Source: a bacterium (GTDB lineage: Bacteria > UBA9089 > CG2-30-40-21 > SBAY01). Taken from it: a DNA stretch of 14,140 nucleotides. The position numbers and the translations under genes are program-made. Under the pieces are notes generated by a model that did no database searches, was not told where the DNA came from, and worked only from the letters and a program-made list of their open reading frames with translations. Location of the stretch: contig JASEHU010000022.1 in assembly GCA_030018635.1 (NCBI GenBank), forward strand, positions 1 through 14,140. The letters are read 5' to 3'. Below, piece by piece: positions 1-7,095 of this stretch (the stretch's first letter is position 1; each line of letters starts with the position of its first letter).

Positions 1-63
1 AACTTGGAGTTGAAGTTGGCAGTTTGATTTTTTTGATTGCACAGGTCGAAAGATTTTAAAGGT

Positions 64-267
64 ATGCCTATATACGAATATGAATGTATGAATTGTAAAA
101 CTAAATTCGATGTTTTAGTGAGAGTCCACAATGAGATAATTAAATGTTGTAAATGTGAGTCTGCGGAGGTAAAACGATTAATCTCATTATTTGGAATAAG
201 CGGTTCTTCGTCAGGTTCAAGTTGTAATACCTGTAGTTCAGCCACTTGTAAAAGTTGTACAAAATGA
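64..267 (+). CDS. FmdB-type small zinc-ribbon protein
   Basis: A 67-residue protein that opens MPIYEYEC, the hallmark start of the FmdB/CxxC_CxxC_SSSS family. Two Cys pairs (C8-x2-C11 and C28-x2-C31) can form a zinc ribbon. A low-complexity Gly/Ser tail (residues 44-53) is followed by two more CxxC pairs (C54/C57 and C62/C65). The family is named for putative regulators of formamidase, but the role of most members is unknown; nucleic-acid or metal binding is an inference. I chose the ATG at 64 because the family motif begins there. An ATG at 37 would add a nine-residue tail made from a sequence (ttgcacaggtcgaaa) that recurs at 7993. The Shine-Dalgarno is weak. It ends 13 nt before the next gene and is probably cotranscribed with it. 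Confidence 0.85.
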   Translation: MPIYEYECMNCKTKFDVLVRVHNEIIKCCKCESAEVKRLISLFGISGSSSGSSCNTCSSATCKSCTK

Positions 268-280
268 AAGGGGAAAATTT

Positions 281-769
281 ATGATTCAGATCTTACAAAT
301 TATATTCTCATCAATAGGTTGTATAGCGATAGTCATGTTTCTTGTCCTGTTTTATATAGAGGCCAAACGACATCATCGTGAATCTAATGAATACAGATTC
401 CTGAGAGATAAGGATACACAAACTATTATGAATTTAACTAAGGAAAAAGAGACCTTAAGGGAAGATATAACCAGTAAATTATCTGTCTTGACAAGTAAAG
501 AAGAAGAAAGGCAGAATTTGCTGTTTGATATTTTGCGTAGATTAGAGGATAAAGAAAAAGGTCGTGAAGAGGATTTAATGAATTGGTTAGAGTTTAAAGC
601 CAAAAAATGGCAAGAACAAATTGATGACCGTGTGAGTGAACGGATTAATAAATTCCAGACGGAAATCTCTAATCTTAGCAAAAAAATCATCGCTATAGAG
701 GCTGGTTTGGTTAAGGATGAGTCCCCAACAGCCTCAACGATGCAAACTTCAAAAGTCGAAAAGGAGTAA
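281..769 (+). CDS. Membrane-anchored coiled-coil protein, function unknown
   Basis: A 162-residue protein. Residues 2-27 form one hydrophobic segment (IQILQIIFSSIGCIAIVMFL and on), followed by a basic stretch (KRHH). This suggests a single N-terminal membrane anchor with the rest in the cytoplasm. Residues 35-150 are strongly charged (K/E/R-rich with regular leucines and isoleucines) and look like a long coiled coil. No enzymatic motif is visible and I do not recognise a family. A good Shine-Dalgarno (GAAAGGGG at 266-273) precedes ATG 281. The last codons carry the AAGGAG ribosome site of the TPR gene, so the two are probably translationally coupled. A structural or scaffolding role with the exported TPR protein would be a guess from adjacency only. 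Confidence 0.75.
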   Translation: MIQILQIIFSSIGCIAIVMFLVLFYIEAKRHHRESNEYRFLRDKDTQTIMNLTKEKETLREDITSKLSVLTSKEEERQNLLFDILRRLEDKEKGREEDLMNWLEFKAKKWQEQIDDRVSERINKFQTEISNLSKKIIAIEAGLVKDESPTASTMQTSKVEKE

Positions 770-776
770 TTCGATT
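761..776 (+). promoter_or_regulatory. Shine-Dalgarno and probable ATT start of the TPR gene
   Basis: AAGGAG at 761-766 sits inside the last codons of the coiled-coil gene, and ATT at 774-776 follows after 7 nt. No ATG, GTG or TTG is in frame near it. The peptide that starts here is a well-formed signal peptide, which supports the unusual start. Confidence 0.6.
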
Positions 777-2690
777 ACCCGGATTTTCTACTCAAAACTA
801 ATAATATTTCTTATTGTCTCAATTTTGAGTCCAGAACAAATTTTTTCAGCAGCGAGGCAAGCCTCACCGAGGCAAGCCTCAACGAAGCAAGTCTCGCTGG
901 ATGCAGAGGGTTATTTTTTTAATGGAAATCAGTATTTAGCCAACCACCAGTATTCAGAAGCCATCCTTGAATATAAACAAGCATTAGTCCTTAATCCTTA
1001 CTACAAAGAGGCATACCTTAATCTTGGTCGGGCATATCAATCAAAAGAATTATTTAAAGAGGCCGTTAGTTCATATCAAAAGGCTATTGCATTAGATAAA
1101 AACTATGTGGAGGCATATATCAATCTGGGGGTATGTTATGAAAAACAAAATTTGTTGAATAAGGCTCAAACAGCCCTTAAAAAGGCAATTGAGTTAGACC
1201 CTGTTCATCCGGAGGCACATTTTAATTTAGCTAATACCTTCTACAAAAAAGAAGAGCTCAAAGACAGCATCAATGAATACATCAAAACCCTGAAGATTGA
1301 CCCGACCCATTTTCAAGCCTACATTAATTTAGGCTCGATTTATTTCAAGGATTTGAAAGATAACAAAAAGGCTATTGACTATTTTGAGCAGGCGAAAAAG
1401 ATTAAACCCAAGGATGAGATCTCTTATATTAAATTAGGGGAGTTATATTTTAAAGAGGAATTGTTTGATAAGGCAATTTCGGAATATAAAAAGGCAATTA
1501 ATTTAAACCCCAAAAATGCTACCTCTTTAAGTCAATTGGGCTTATTATATTTAACCATTGGCCGACATAAAGATGCCTTACCGATTGCGGAAAAATTAGT
1601 CAATATCATCCCGACGAATCCATTGGCTCATTATACATTAGGTATTATTTATGAAAAGTCAGGCAGATTCGAAGAGGCTTTAAATGAATTTGGGACGGTA
1701 TTATCTTTGGACCCGGAAGATGAACCGGCATCATTTAAGCAGGAAAGGATTGTTTTGGAACTTGCCCCAGCAAAGGTCTCATCAATCTGGCGAAAACAAG
1801 GTAGTGAAAAATATTCAATCAATGCGCAAAATCATTTAAAGGAAGGACTTCTCTCATTAGCTGCTTATGAGTTCAAACGGTCTCTTGAACTCGACCCGCA
1901 AAATCCAAAGACAAGATTATCCCTGGCTAAACTCTATGAACTTCTTGGAAGAAAACAATTAGCCATCTGGGAATTGATGAAGGTAGTGGAATTAGACCCA
2001 AATAACCTTGAGGCAAGAGATAGACTTGAAAAACTCTATTTTGAAAATGAGGTTTCTTTGACTCGCAAAGAAAAAATAACCCAAATCCCTGCATCGGAAA
2101 TAACCTTAATTGTTTGTGGCACGGCAGGTGATTATCTCCATTATGGAATAGAAGATGTTATCGTGAGAATGTTGATTTCCCTATTAAAACAGTTTCCACA
2201 GGTAACCGTCATAAATGAAGTGCTTATCTTAAATGATGAGAAGGATGTTGTTGCGGTGGGACAAAATTTAGGGGCTAAATTGGCACTTATGTTAAAGGTA
2301 AATGAGAACGAGGAGATGGTTGAAATCATTGCCGAATTGATTGACCTTAATACTGTTAAAAAGGTATTAACTGCCCATCTTCCGATTAAGGGTAAGGATA
2401 AACTGATTAAAGCCGCGTCATTTTTAGCCGAAAAGGTAATATCTGCGGTTCCTATTCAAGGGGTCATAATGAAACTTACGAACAATGAGGTAATTATCAA
2501 CCTTGGCAAGACGCATGGTTTAAAGCCTGACCAAATCCTTGAGGTATGGAAAAGGGGGGAAGAACCCAAATCAATAGGAAAGATTAAAATCTTAGAAGTT
2601 GCCCCTGAAATCTCCAAAGCCATAATAATCACACCAATGACTTTAAGGTTTGTTGAGATAAATGACATCGTAAAACTACCTTCTAAATAA
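774..2690 (+). CDS. Exported TPR-repeat protein with FlgT-C-like C-terminal region
   Basis: About 638 residues from an ATT start. Residues 2-27 form a clean signal peptide: basic TRIFYSK, hydrophobic LIIFLIVSIL, then SAA for cleavage. The export product begins in a short RQAS-repeat linker. About ten tetratricopeptide repeats follow (roughly bases 900-2045), with the usual pattern A.xNLGxxYxxxxxxxxAxxxYxxAxxLxP. The last ~180 residues form a separate globular part ending in INLGKTHGLKPDQILEVW, which resembles the FlgT C-terminal fold found in envelope proteins. A role as a periplasmic or outer-membrane scaffold is inferred. Start choice: AAGGAG lies at 761-766, 7 nt before ATT 774. The ATG at 717 would overlap the upstream gene by 53 bp, has its AAGG immediately adjacent, and would put 19 hydrophilic residues before the signal peptide. 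Confidence 0.8.
   Translation: MTRIFYSKLIIFLIVSILSPEQIFSAARQASPRQASTKQVSLDAEGYFFNGNQYLANHQYSEAILEYKQALVLNPYYKEAYLNLGRAYQSKELFKEAVSSYQKAIALDKNYVEAYINLGVCYEKQNLLNKAQTALKKAIELDPVHPEAHFNLANTFYKKEELKDSINEYIKTLKIDPTHFQAYINLGSIYFKDLKDNKKAIDYFEQAKKIKPKDEISYIKLGELYFKEELFDKAISEYKKAINLNPKNATSLSQLGLLYLTIGRHKDALPIAEKLVNIIPTNPLAHYTLGIIYEKSGRFEEALNEFGTVLSLDPEDEPASFKQERIVLELAPAKVSSIWRKQGSEKYSINAQNHLKEGLLSLAAYEFKRSLELDPQNPKTRLSLAKLYELLGRKQLAIWELMKVVELDPNNLEARDRLEKLYFENEVSLTRKEKITQIPASEITLIVCGTAGDYLHYGIEDVIVRMLISLLKQFPQVTVINEVLILNDEKDVVAVGQNLGAKLALMLKVNENEEMVEIIAELIDLNTVKKVLTAHLPIKGKDKLIKAASFLAEKVISAVPIQGVIMKLTNNEVIINLGKTHGLKPDQILEVWKRGEEPKSIGKIKILEVAPEISKAIIITPMTLRFVEINDIVKLPSK
852..896 (+). repeat. Three 15-bp tandem repeats inside the TPR gene
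   Basis: Units gcgaggcaagcctca, ccgaggcaagcctca and acgaagcaagtctcg encode ARQAS, PRQAS and TKQVS. The first two differ at a single base (first position); the third is diverged. Each unit contains the near-palindrome GAGGC-aa-GCCTC. They lie between the signal peptide and the first TPR, where a linker tolerates length change. Confidence 0.8.
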
Positions 2691-2743
2691 AGAAAAATAG
2701 TATTATAATTGAGGTCAAACTGTGAGTAATGGTTACAAGAGGA

Positions 2744-2813
2744 AGGCTGAAGGGAGGAAAAATCTCCTACTGTTTGCTTCCTACCTTTAGCCTATTTACC
2801 TTCAGCCTATTTA
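2744..2813. repeat. Inverted repeat with a 15-bp direct duplication downstream of the TPR gene
   Basis: AGGCTGAAGG (2744-2753) is perfectly complementary to CCTTCAGCCT (2799-2808). Within the right part, ccttTagcctattta (2784-2798) is repeated as ccttCagcctattta (2799-2813). A smaller GGAG...CTCC hairpin sits in the loop. It could fold in the transcript after the TPR gene, but there is no T-tract to make it an ordinary intrinsic terminator. Confidence 0.6.
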
Positions 2814-2827
2814 CCTAAAGAGAATAA

Positions 2828-2938
2828 TGTAACCGGTTGAAAATGGTTACTGAAGATGGAAAAATGCGTTTTACTGATGCCGCAGATGTGGAAACATTGT
2901 TGAGGTTAATTCAGTATAAATTATTAAATGTCCCGTAG
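2828..2938 (+). pseudogene. Remnant of a BRO/DinD-type gene
   Basis: A short open frame reads CNRLKMVTEDGKMRFTDAAD and on through VETLLRLIQ before unrelated codons and TAG at 2936. I recognise this as the stretch after the Bro-N core in BRO-family or damage-inducible DinD-like proteins (pattern NCHQLKM..DGK.R.TDVADTEQLFRLIQSIPSPKAEPFK). An in-frame TAA lies just upstream (2825-2827) and the SIPSPKAEPFK continuation is absent, so both ends are missing. BRO-domain genes are common in phage and mobile DNA, so this marks a past insertion. The assignment comes from memory of the family pattern and rests on about 30 residues. Confidence 0.55.
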
Positions 2939-3163
2939 GGATAACATTATTGTAGTAGAATGAAGCTCAAGGATTTAGGTGATGAGTTTGAAGATGCAGG
3001 GGAAGGGTTTGTTGATTATCTTTTAATAATTACAAAGAAAGGGGTAAATTTAGTATTGTGTCTCCGGAATTTGGAATTACCCTTACAAAGTTTTGTAGTA
3101 ATTCTCTTCGTTACAGGTAATTTTTATCGTTAGGGTGCTAAAATCATCTTTGGGGGTGAAGAG

Positions 3164-4558
3164 ATGCTATCCGCTTTAAGACTAGAAAATTTCAAGGGGT
3201 TCGACAAACACGAGCTGCCTCTCAATGACTTAACCGTAATAGTTGGGCAGAACAATGCGGGCAAGTCAACTATTGTCGAAGCCCTACGACTCTTGGCTGT
3301 CGTGGTCGGTCGCTATAGGCATCTTAGTTATCGTCCTGTTCCGTCATGGTTAGATATTCCAGGAAGACATTCTGGAGTATCTCCCTCATTGAAAAATATG
3401 GAAATCAATTTTGACAGTATATTCCACCGTTACGGAGATCCACCTGCAGAAATCACTGCCTCTTTTAGTGATAAAAGCTCTATCTCAATATATTTAGCTG
3501 GGGAAGATAAGATTTACGCGGTGATTAGAGACCAAGAAGACAATATCATTAAGTCCAAACAGCAGGCTGATCAAGTCATTCTCCCTACTGTAAGCATCCT
3601 GCCACAGGTAGCCCCTGTTCAACGGCAGGAAACAATTCTATCGAAAGATTATGTAAAAAGTGCTATGTCCTCATCACTAGCCCCCCTCCACTTTCGCAAC
3701 CAATTAAATGTTTTATTTGATTTGTTTCCAGAGTTTCAGAAAATCGTCGAAAATACATGGCATGGTATCAGAGTCTTAGAACTTATTGGACAGGGAGGAT
3801 TGCCTACCGAGAGTCTATCTCTGCAAGTCCGAAATGAAGATTTCGTAGCGGAGGTTGCAGCAATGGGCCATGGTCTACAAATGTGGCTTCAAACGATGTG
3901 GTTTTTAACGCGATCCCAAAAAGTTTCCACAGTAATTCTTGATGAACCTGATGTATATATGCATGCAGACCTACAAAGACGATTAATCCGATTTCTTAAG
4001 AACCGTTATCCTCAGATAATACTAACGACGCATTCTGTTGAGATAATGGCTGAAGTGGAGCCGGAGCAAATCTTGGTTGTTGATAAGAGAAGATCTAAAT
4101 CGACTATGGCCAACTCACTACCTGCTGTTCAAAAACTTATAGAAAATGTGGGGAGCGTTCATAACATTCACCTATCGAGGTTGTGGCATGCTCGTCGCTG
4201 TATCCTAATTGAGGGCGAAGACCTTAAGATATTGAAACAATTTCAAGACACTCTCTTCCCAAATAGTGACGAGCCATTTGACTCAATTCCGCTACTGGCA
4301 CAGGATCGTTCATTGGGACCTAGTGGAGCAAATAAGGCGGCTCGAAAAATCTTAAAAGAGAAAAAAGAAAAACATGATGGGCTTTTAACCATTGTTTCTG
4401 GGAAAGTATTGATATCCAGTTTGTCACAGTGGAGTCAATCCGAATTTAGCGTCTCTTTTAATGCTGTAGCAATTGCCCGGGAGATGGAATTTCGTGAAAT
4501 CTCCAAAGAAATGCTAACAGTCATAACTGCAATTGAAAAAGGACAGCTATTCACATAA
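3164..4558 (+). CDS. OLD-like AAA ATPase with a truncated Toprim region
   Basis: A 464-residue P-loop ATPase of the SMC/ABC-like OLD group. Walker A is GQNNAGKST (28-36), the signature region is AAMGHGLQ (232-239), Walker B is TVILDEPD (256-263) and the H-loop is TTHS (288-291). CILIEGEDLKIL (346-357) is the first strand and acidic motif of a Toprim nuclease domain. The chain then jumps after FDSIP (~375) to GPSGANKAARKI and GLLTIVSGKVLISSLSQW, which resemble the family's far C-terminus. The Toprim middle, including the DxD-type residues, appears missing; full-length relatives are about 600 residues. ATP binding looks intact, nuclease activity doubtful. OLD proteins act in phage defence. Start ATG 3164 follows GGGGGTG. 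It looks richer in GC than its neighbours, which suggests transfer. No Gabija-type helicase partner is present. Confidence 0.8.
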   Translation: MLSALRLENFKGFDKHELPLNDLTVIVGQNNAGKSTIVEALRLLAVVVGRYRHLSYRPVPSWLDIPGRHSGVSPSLKNMEINFDSIFHRYGDPPAEITASFSDKSSISIYLAGEDKIYAVIRDQEDNIIKSKQQADQVILPTVSILPQVAPVQRQETILSKDYVKSAMSSSLAPLHFRNQLNVLFDLFPEFQKIVENTWHGIRVLELIGQGGLPTESLSLQVRNEDFVAEVAAMGHGLQMWLQTMWFLTRSQKVSTVILDEPDVYMHADLQRRLIRFLKNRYPQIILTTHSVEIMAEVEPEQILVVDKRRSKSTMANSLPAVQKLIENVGSVHNIHLSRLWHARRCILIEGEDLKILKQFQDTLFPNSDEPFDSIPLLAQDRSLGPSGANKAARKILKEKKEKHDGLLTIVSGKVLISSLSQWSQSEFSVSFNAVAIAREMEFREISKEMLTVITAIEKGQLFT

Positions 4559-4704
4559 GGCTGGTTCAGAGAAATATTCAGGGGGGATATTCAGAAACAC
4601 AATACCAAATCTTGCCAAACCTCGCAAATATCAAGCAGAAACTAAAGGAGCAGATTGATGCACTAAGCCAAGATATTTTATTTCTTGCTATTTGATATTA
4701 AAGA
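4559..4704. other. Intergenic stretch before the fic promoter
   Basis: No gene or RNA seen. One short frame ending at 4696 reads ILPNLANIKQKLKEQIDALS and on to a stop. It could be a tail of a lost gene but is too short to assign. Confidence 0.4.
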
Positions 4705-4733
4705 TTGTAAATGTTAGCAAAGGAATATATTAT
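4705..4733 (+). promoter_or_regulatory. Candidate promoter of the Fic gene
   Basis: TTGTAA (4705-4710) and TATTAT (4728-4733) are separated by 17 nt. The -10 box overlaps the first copy of the ATTATTAACG repeat, so a protein binding that repeat would block the promoter. Confidence 0.5.
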
Positions 4734-4779
4734 TAACGCATCCATTAGAAAACGTTAATAATGATATTTATTATTAACG
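4729..4779. promoter_or_regulatory. Three-copy ATTATTAACG operator upstream of fic
   Basis: The 10-mer ATTATTAACG occurs exactly at 4729-4738 (forward), 4753-4762 (reverse complement) and 4770-4779 (forward). Copies 2 and 3 form a perfect inverted repeat with a 7-nt spacer. The arrangement across and just downstream of the promoter fits a repressor site, perhaps autoregulation by the Fic protein's own winged-helix domain (inference). Confidence 0.65.
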
Positions 4780-4824
4780 GATTAATTGCTATCATCCTGC
4801 TGATGGACAGGAAGGAGTTTTTTA

Positions 4825-5991
4825 ATGCGACCAGAAGATTTCAAGGATTCAAAATCAGGAAAATGTCTGAAAACGGTTAGTGGATACTGGGCATTTATTC
4901 CCAATCCTCTGCCGCCTTGTATAGAATATGATGATGAGATTATCTATCTTTTATCAGAAGCAAACAGGTTTTTAGGCGAACTATCAGGGACAGGCAGATT
5001 CCTTTCAAATCCTTATTTGCTCATTGCCCCTTATGTACGCAGAGAAGCTGTCTCAAGTTCGCATATTGAAGGAACGCAGGCATCTTTAAGTGATTTATTT
5101 CTCTATGAAGCAGAACAGACTAAACAATCTAAAACAATAGATGTTAAAGAGGTGTTTAATTATGTGCAGGCAATGGAATATGGAATTGCTAACCTTGAGA
5201 AACTTCCCATATCAGTAAGATTATTCAGAGAAATTCATAAAATTCTTATGAAAGATGTCAGGGGAGAGAAGGCTACACCAGGTGAACTTAGAAAAAGTCA
5301 AAACTGGATAGGTCCGCCAGGTTGTTCCCTTAATGACGCAACTTATGTTCCTCCACCTGTAGAAGAAATGAAAGATGCTTTTTCACAATTAGAAAAATAC
5401 ATTCATTCTGACCCCAAAGAACATCCTCTTATTCAAGGCGCTCTTATTCATTGTCAGTTTGAAACAATACATCCTTTCCTTGATGGAAATGGACGCGTAG
5501 GCAGACTTCTTATTACTTTTTTTCTTATAGAAAAAGGATTTTTAACACAACCACTTCTTTATCTATCCTCTTTTTTTGATAAGTTTAGAGATGAATATTA
5601 TCGGTGTTTGATTGAAGTGAGTCAAAGAAGTGACTGGAATAGATGGTTTAAATTTTTTCTTCGGGGAATCATAACGCAATCAAATGATGCTATTTCAGAC
5701 GCTAAAAAGATAATTGAACTAAATGCCGAATATAAAAAGAGGTTAGAAGTTACAAAAAAAGTTCCTCAAACTGCACAAAGATTGATTGATGAGATATTTT
5801 TAAATCCGGTAATTTCTATTTCAGCAGTTAGTAAAAAATGGAAAGTGCCATTTATGTCTGTTAAACGAGGTGTTGAGCGACTTGTAGAAATAGAAATCCT
5901 TAAAGAGGTTTCAGGGAAAGAAAGAAATAGATTTTTCGTTGCTGATAAATTATTAAAAGTTCTGACAGGAAAAGATAACAAGTTAATTTAA
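4825..5991 (+). CDS. Fic-family protein (class II, probable AMPylase) with C-terminal winged helix
   Basis: A 388-residue protein. The catalytic loop HPFLDGNGRVGR (216-227) matches HPFxx[GN]NGRxxR with the catalytic His 216 and phosphate-binding GNGR present. An N-terminal inhibitory helix SSSHIEGT (77-84) matches [ST]xxxE[GN], which places it in class II, where this Glu blocks ATP binding until displaced. The flap lies around NWIG...YVPPP (160-178). Residues ~315-385 look like a winged helix (ISAVSKKWKVPFMSVKRGV). Domain order and length fit single-chain Fic proteins such as SoFic. These usually attach AMP to Ser, Thr or Tyr of a target protein; the target cannot be told from sequence. A strong Shine-Dalgarno (AGGAAGGAG) precedes ATG 4825. 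All key residues are present, so it is probably active. hflX follows after 24 nt. Confidence 0.92.
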   Translation: MRPEDFKDSKSGKCLKTVSGYWAFIPNPLPPCIEYDDEIIYLLSEANRFLGELSGTGRFLSNPYLLIAPYVRREAVSSSHIEGTQASLSDLFLYEAEQTKQSKTIDVKEVFNYVQAMEYGIANLEKLPISVRLFREIHKILMKDVRGEKATPGELRKSQNWIGPPGCSLNDATYVPPPVEEMKDAFSQLEKYIHSDPKEHPLIQGALIHCQFETIHPFLDGNGRVGRLLITFFLIEKGFLTQPLLYLSSFFDKFRDEYYRCLIEVSQRSDWNRWFKFFLRGIITQSNDAISDAKKIIELNAEYKKRLEVTKKVPQTAQRLIDEIFLNPVISISAVSKKWKVPFMSVKRGVERLVEIEILKEVSGKERNRFFVADKLLKVLTGKDNKLI

Positions 5992-6000
5992 TGACAATTT

Positions 6001-6018
6001 GGAGGTGTAACTTAAATT
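6001..6018 (+). promoter_or_regulatory. Shine-Dalgarno and ATT start of hflX
   Basis: GGAGGTG (6001-6007) is followed after 8 nt by ATT at 6016, which itself directly follows an in-frame TAA (6013-6015). No ATG, GTG or TTG occurs in frame until GTG 6136, which would delete 40 conserved-looking residues. ATT is therefore the only sensible start unless the base call is wrong. Confidence 0.75.
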
Positions 6019-7095
6019 AGCGAAAAAACAATTTTAGTAGGTGTAAAAACACCTGGAGTAAATGAGGCAGAATTTAATTATTCTTTAGAGGAGTTAGACT
6101 GTCTGGCTAAAAGTGCTGGGGCTATTGTCTGTGATGTGGTTAAGCAAAATCGAACCGCACCTGATGTAACTACCTATATTGGCAAGGGCAAAATTGAAGA
6201 ACTAAAACAAATTGCCGAGCAAAACAATGCCCAATTAATTATCTTTGACCACGATTTAACCGGCAGTCAGGTCAGGAACATAGAAAAGGCAGTAGGTATA
6301 AGAACTATTGACCGCACAGAATTGATTCTGGACATATTTGCAAAGCGGGCACATACATCAGAGGCAAAACTTCAGGTAGAATTAGCCCAGTTAAACTATC
6401 TTTTACCCAGATTAATAGGCTTGGGGCTTGTCCTGTCAAGATTAGGTGGTGGCATTGGAACAGTAGGACCCGGGGAAACAAAGTTAGAGTATGACCGCCG
6501 CAGAATCAAAACAAGGATTAGTCACCTGCAAAAGGATATTCGCAAGGTAGCCAGGGTCAGGGCAGAGCAGAGAAAGGGACGCAAAAAATTCCCAATTGCC
6601 GCTATTGTCGGATACACTAATGCCGGTAAATCAACCTTATTAAAGACATTAACCAAACAAGAAGTCAGAATTGAGGATAGATTATTTACTACCTTAGATA
6701 CCAAGATTTCTAAAATCAGACTTAAATGTAAGAAGGAATTACTTTTGATAGATACCGTTGGCTTTATCCAGAATTTGCCACATCATCTCATTGACTCATT
6801 CAAGGCGACATTAGAGGAGGTAAAATCTGCGGATATACTTTTGCATGTAGTCGATGCCTCAAGCCCATTTTTAGAAACCCAAATGGCGGCTGTGCAAACC
6901 GTATTAAAACAATTAGATGTTACCTCTACACCAATGGTAACCGCATTTAATAAAATTGATGTCTTAGACAATTTGAACCAGGTTTCAAAATTAGTCCACA
7001 AAATTCCTTATAGTGTATCTATCTCTGCACTTTCAGGAGAAAATATAGACAAACTTACTCAAACATTATCTCGTCTGGTTATTTCTAAATTGTAA
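6016..7095 (+). CDS. hflX: GTPase HflX
   Basis: A 359-residue GTPase of the HflX/Obg group, a ribosome-associated factor that splits stalled or hibernating ribosomes after stress. The N-terminal domain opens SEKTILVGV and contains YIGKGK, then the HflX hallmark GGGIGTVGPGETKLE (~144-158) and a helical linker. The G domain has G1 GYTNAGKST (199-207), G2 TTLD (225-228), G3 DTVGF (246-250), G4 NKID (312-315) and G5 SAL (337-339). It ends soon after the G domain, so it lacks the C-terminal extension of the ~426-residue E. coli protein; short forms are common. A Fic gene lies 24 nt upstream, so the two may share a transcript. The ATT start is unusual (see separate entry). A downstream GTG at 6136 would give a truncated protein without the N-terminal domain start. 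Confidence 0.93.
   Translation: MSEKTILVGVKTPGVNEAEFNYSLEELDCLAKSAGAIVCDVVKQNRTAPDVTTYIGKGKIEELKQIAEQNNAQLIIFDHDLTGSQVRNIEKAVGIRTIDRTELILDIFAKRAHTSEAKLQVELAQLNYLLPRLIGLGLVLSRLGGGIGTVGPGETKLEYDRRRIKTRISHLQKDIRKVARVRAEQRKGRKKFPIAAIVGYTNAGKSTLLKTLTKQEVRIEDRLFTTLDTKISKIRLKCKKELLLIDTVGFIQNLPHHLIDSFKATLEEVKSADILLHVVDASSPFLETQMAAVQTVLKQLDVTSTPMVTAFNKIDVLDNLNQVSKLVHKIPYSVSISALSGENIDKLTQTLSRLVISKL

Larger units (their letters stand above)
2691..3163. other. 473-bp gene-poor region with repeats and gene remnants
   Basis: No convincing intact gene. It holds an inverted repeat near 2744-2808, a BRO/DinD-type remnant at 2828-2938, and a 57-codon open frame at 2960-3133 (start MKLKDLGDEFEDAGEGF) that I do not recognise and would not call a gene. 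The stretch just after the remnant (cccgtagggataacattatt, from 2932) looks like intergenic repeat DNA rather than coding sequence. The Shine-Dalgarno for the next gene (GGGGGTG) lies at its right end. Confidence 0.6.

Noticed and set aside
2960..3133. 57-codon open frame MKLKDLGDEFEDAGEGF...
   Set aside because: No convincing Shine-Dalgarno, no recognisable motif, and the second half reads like random AT-rich sequence.
4636..4696. Short frame ILPNLANIKQKLKEQIDALS... before fic
   Set aside because: Too short and without a start; could be a lost gene's tail, but no family can be named with confidence.
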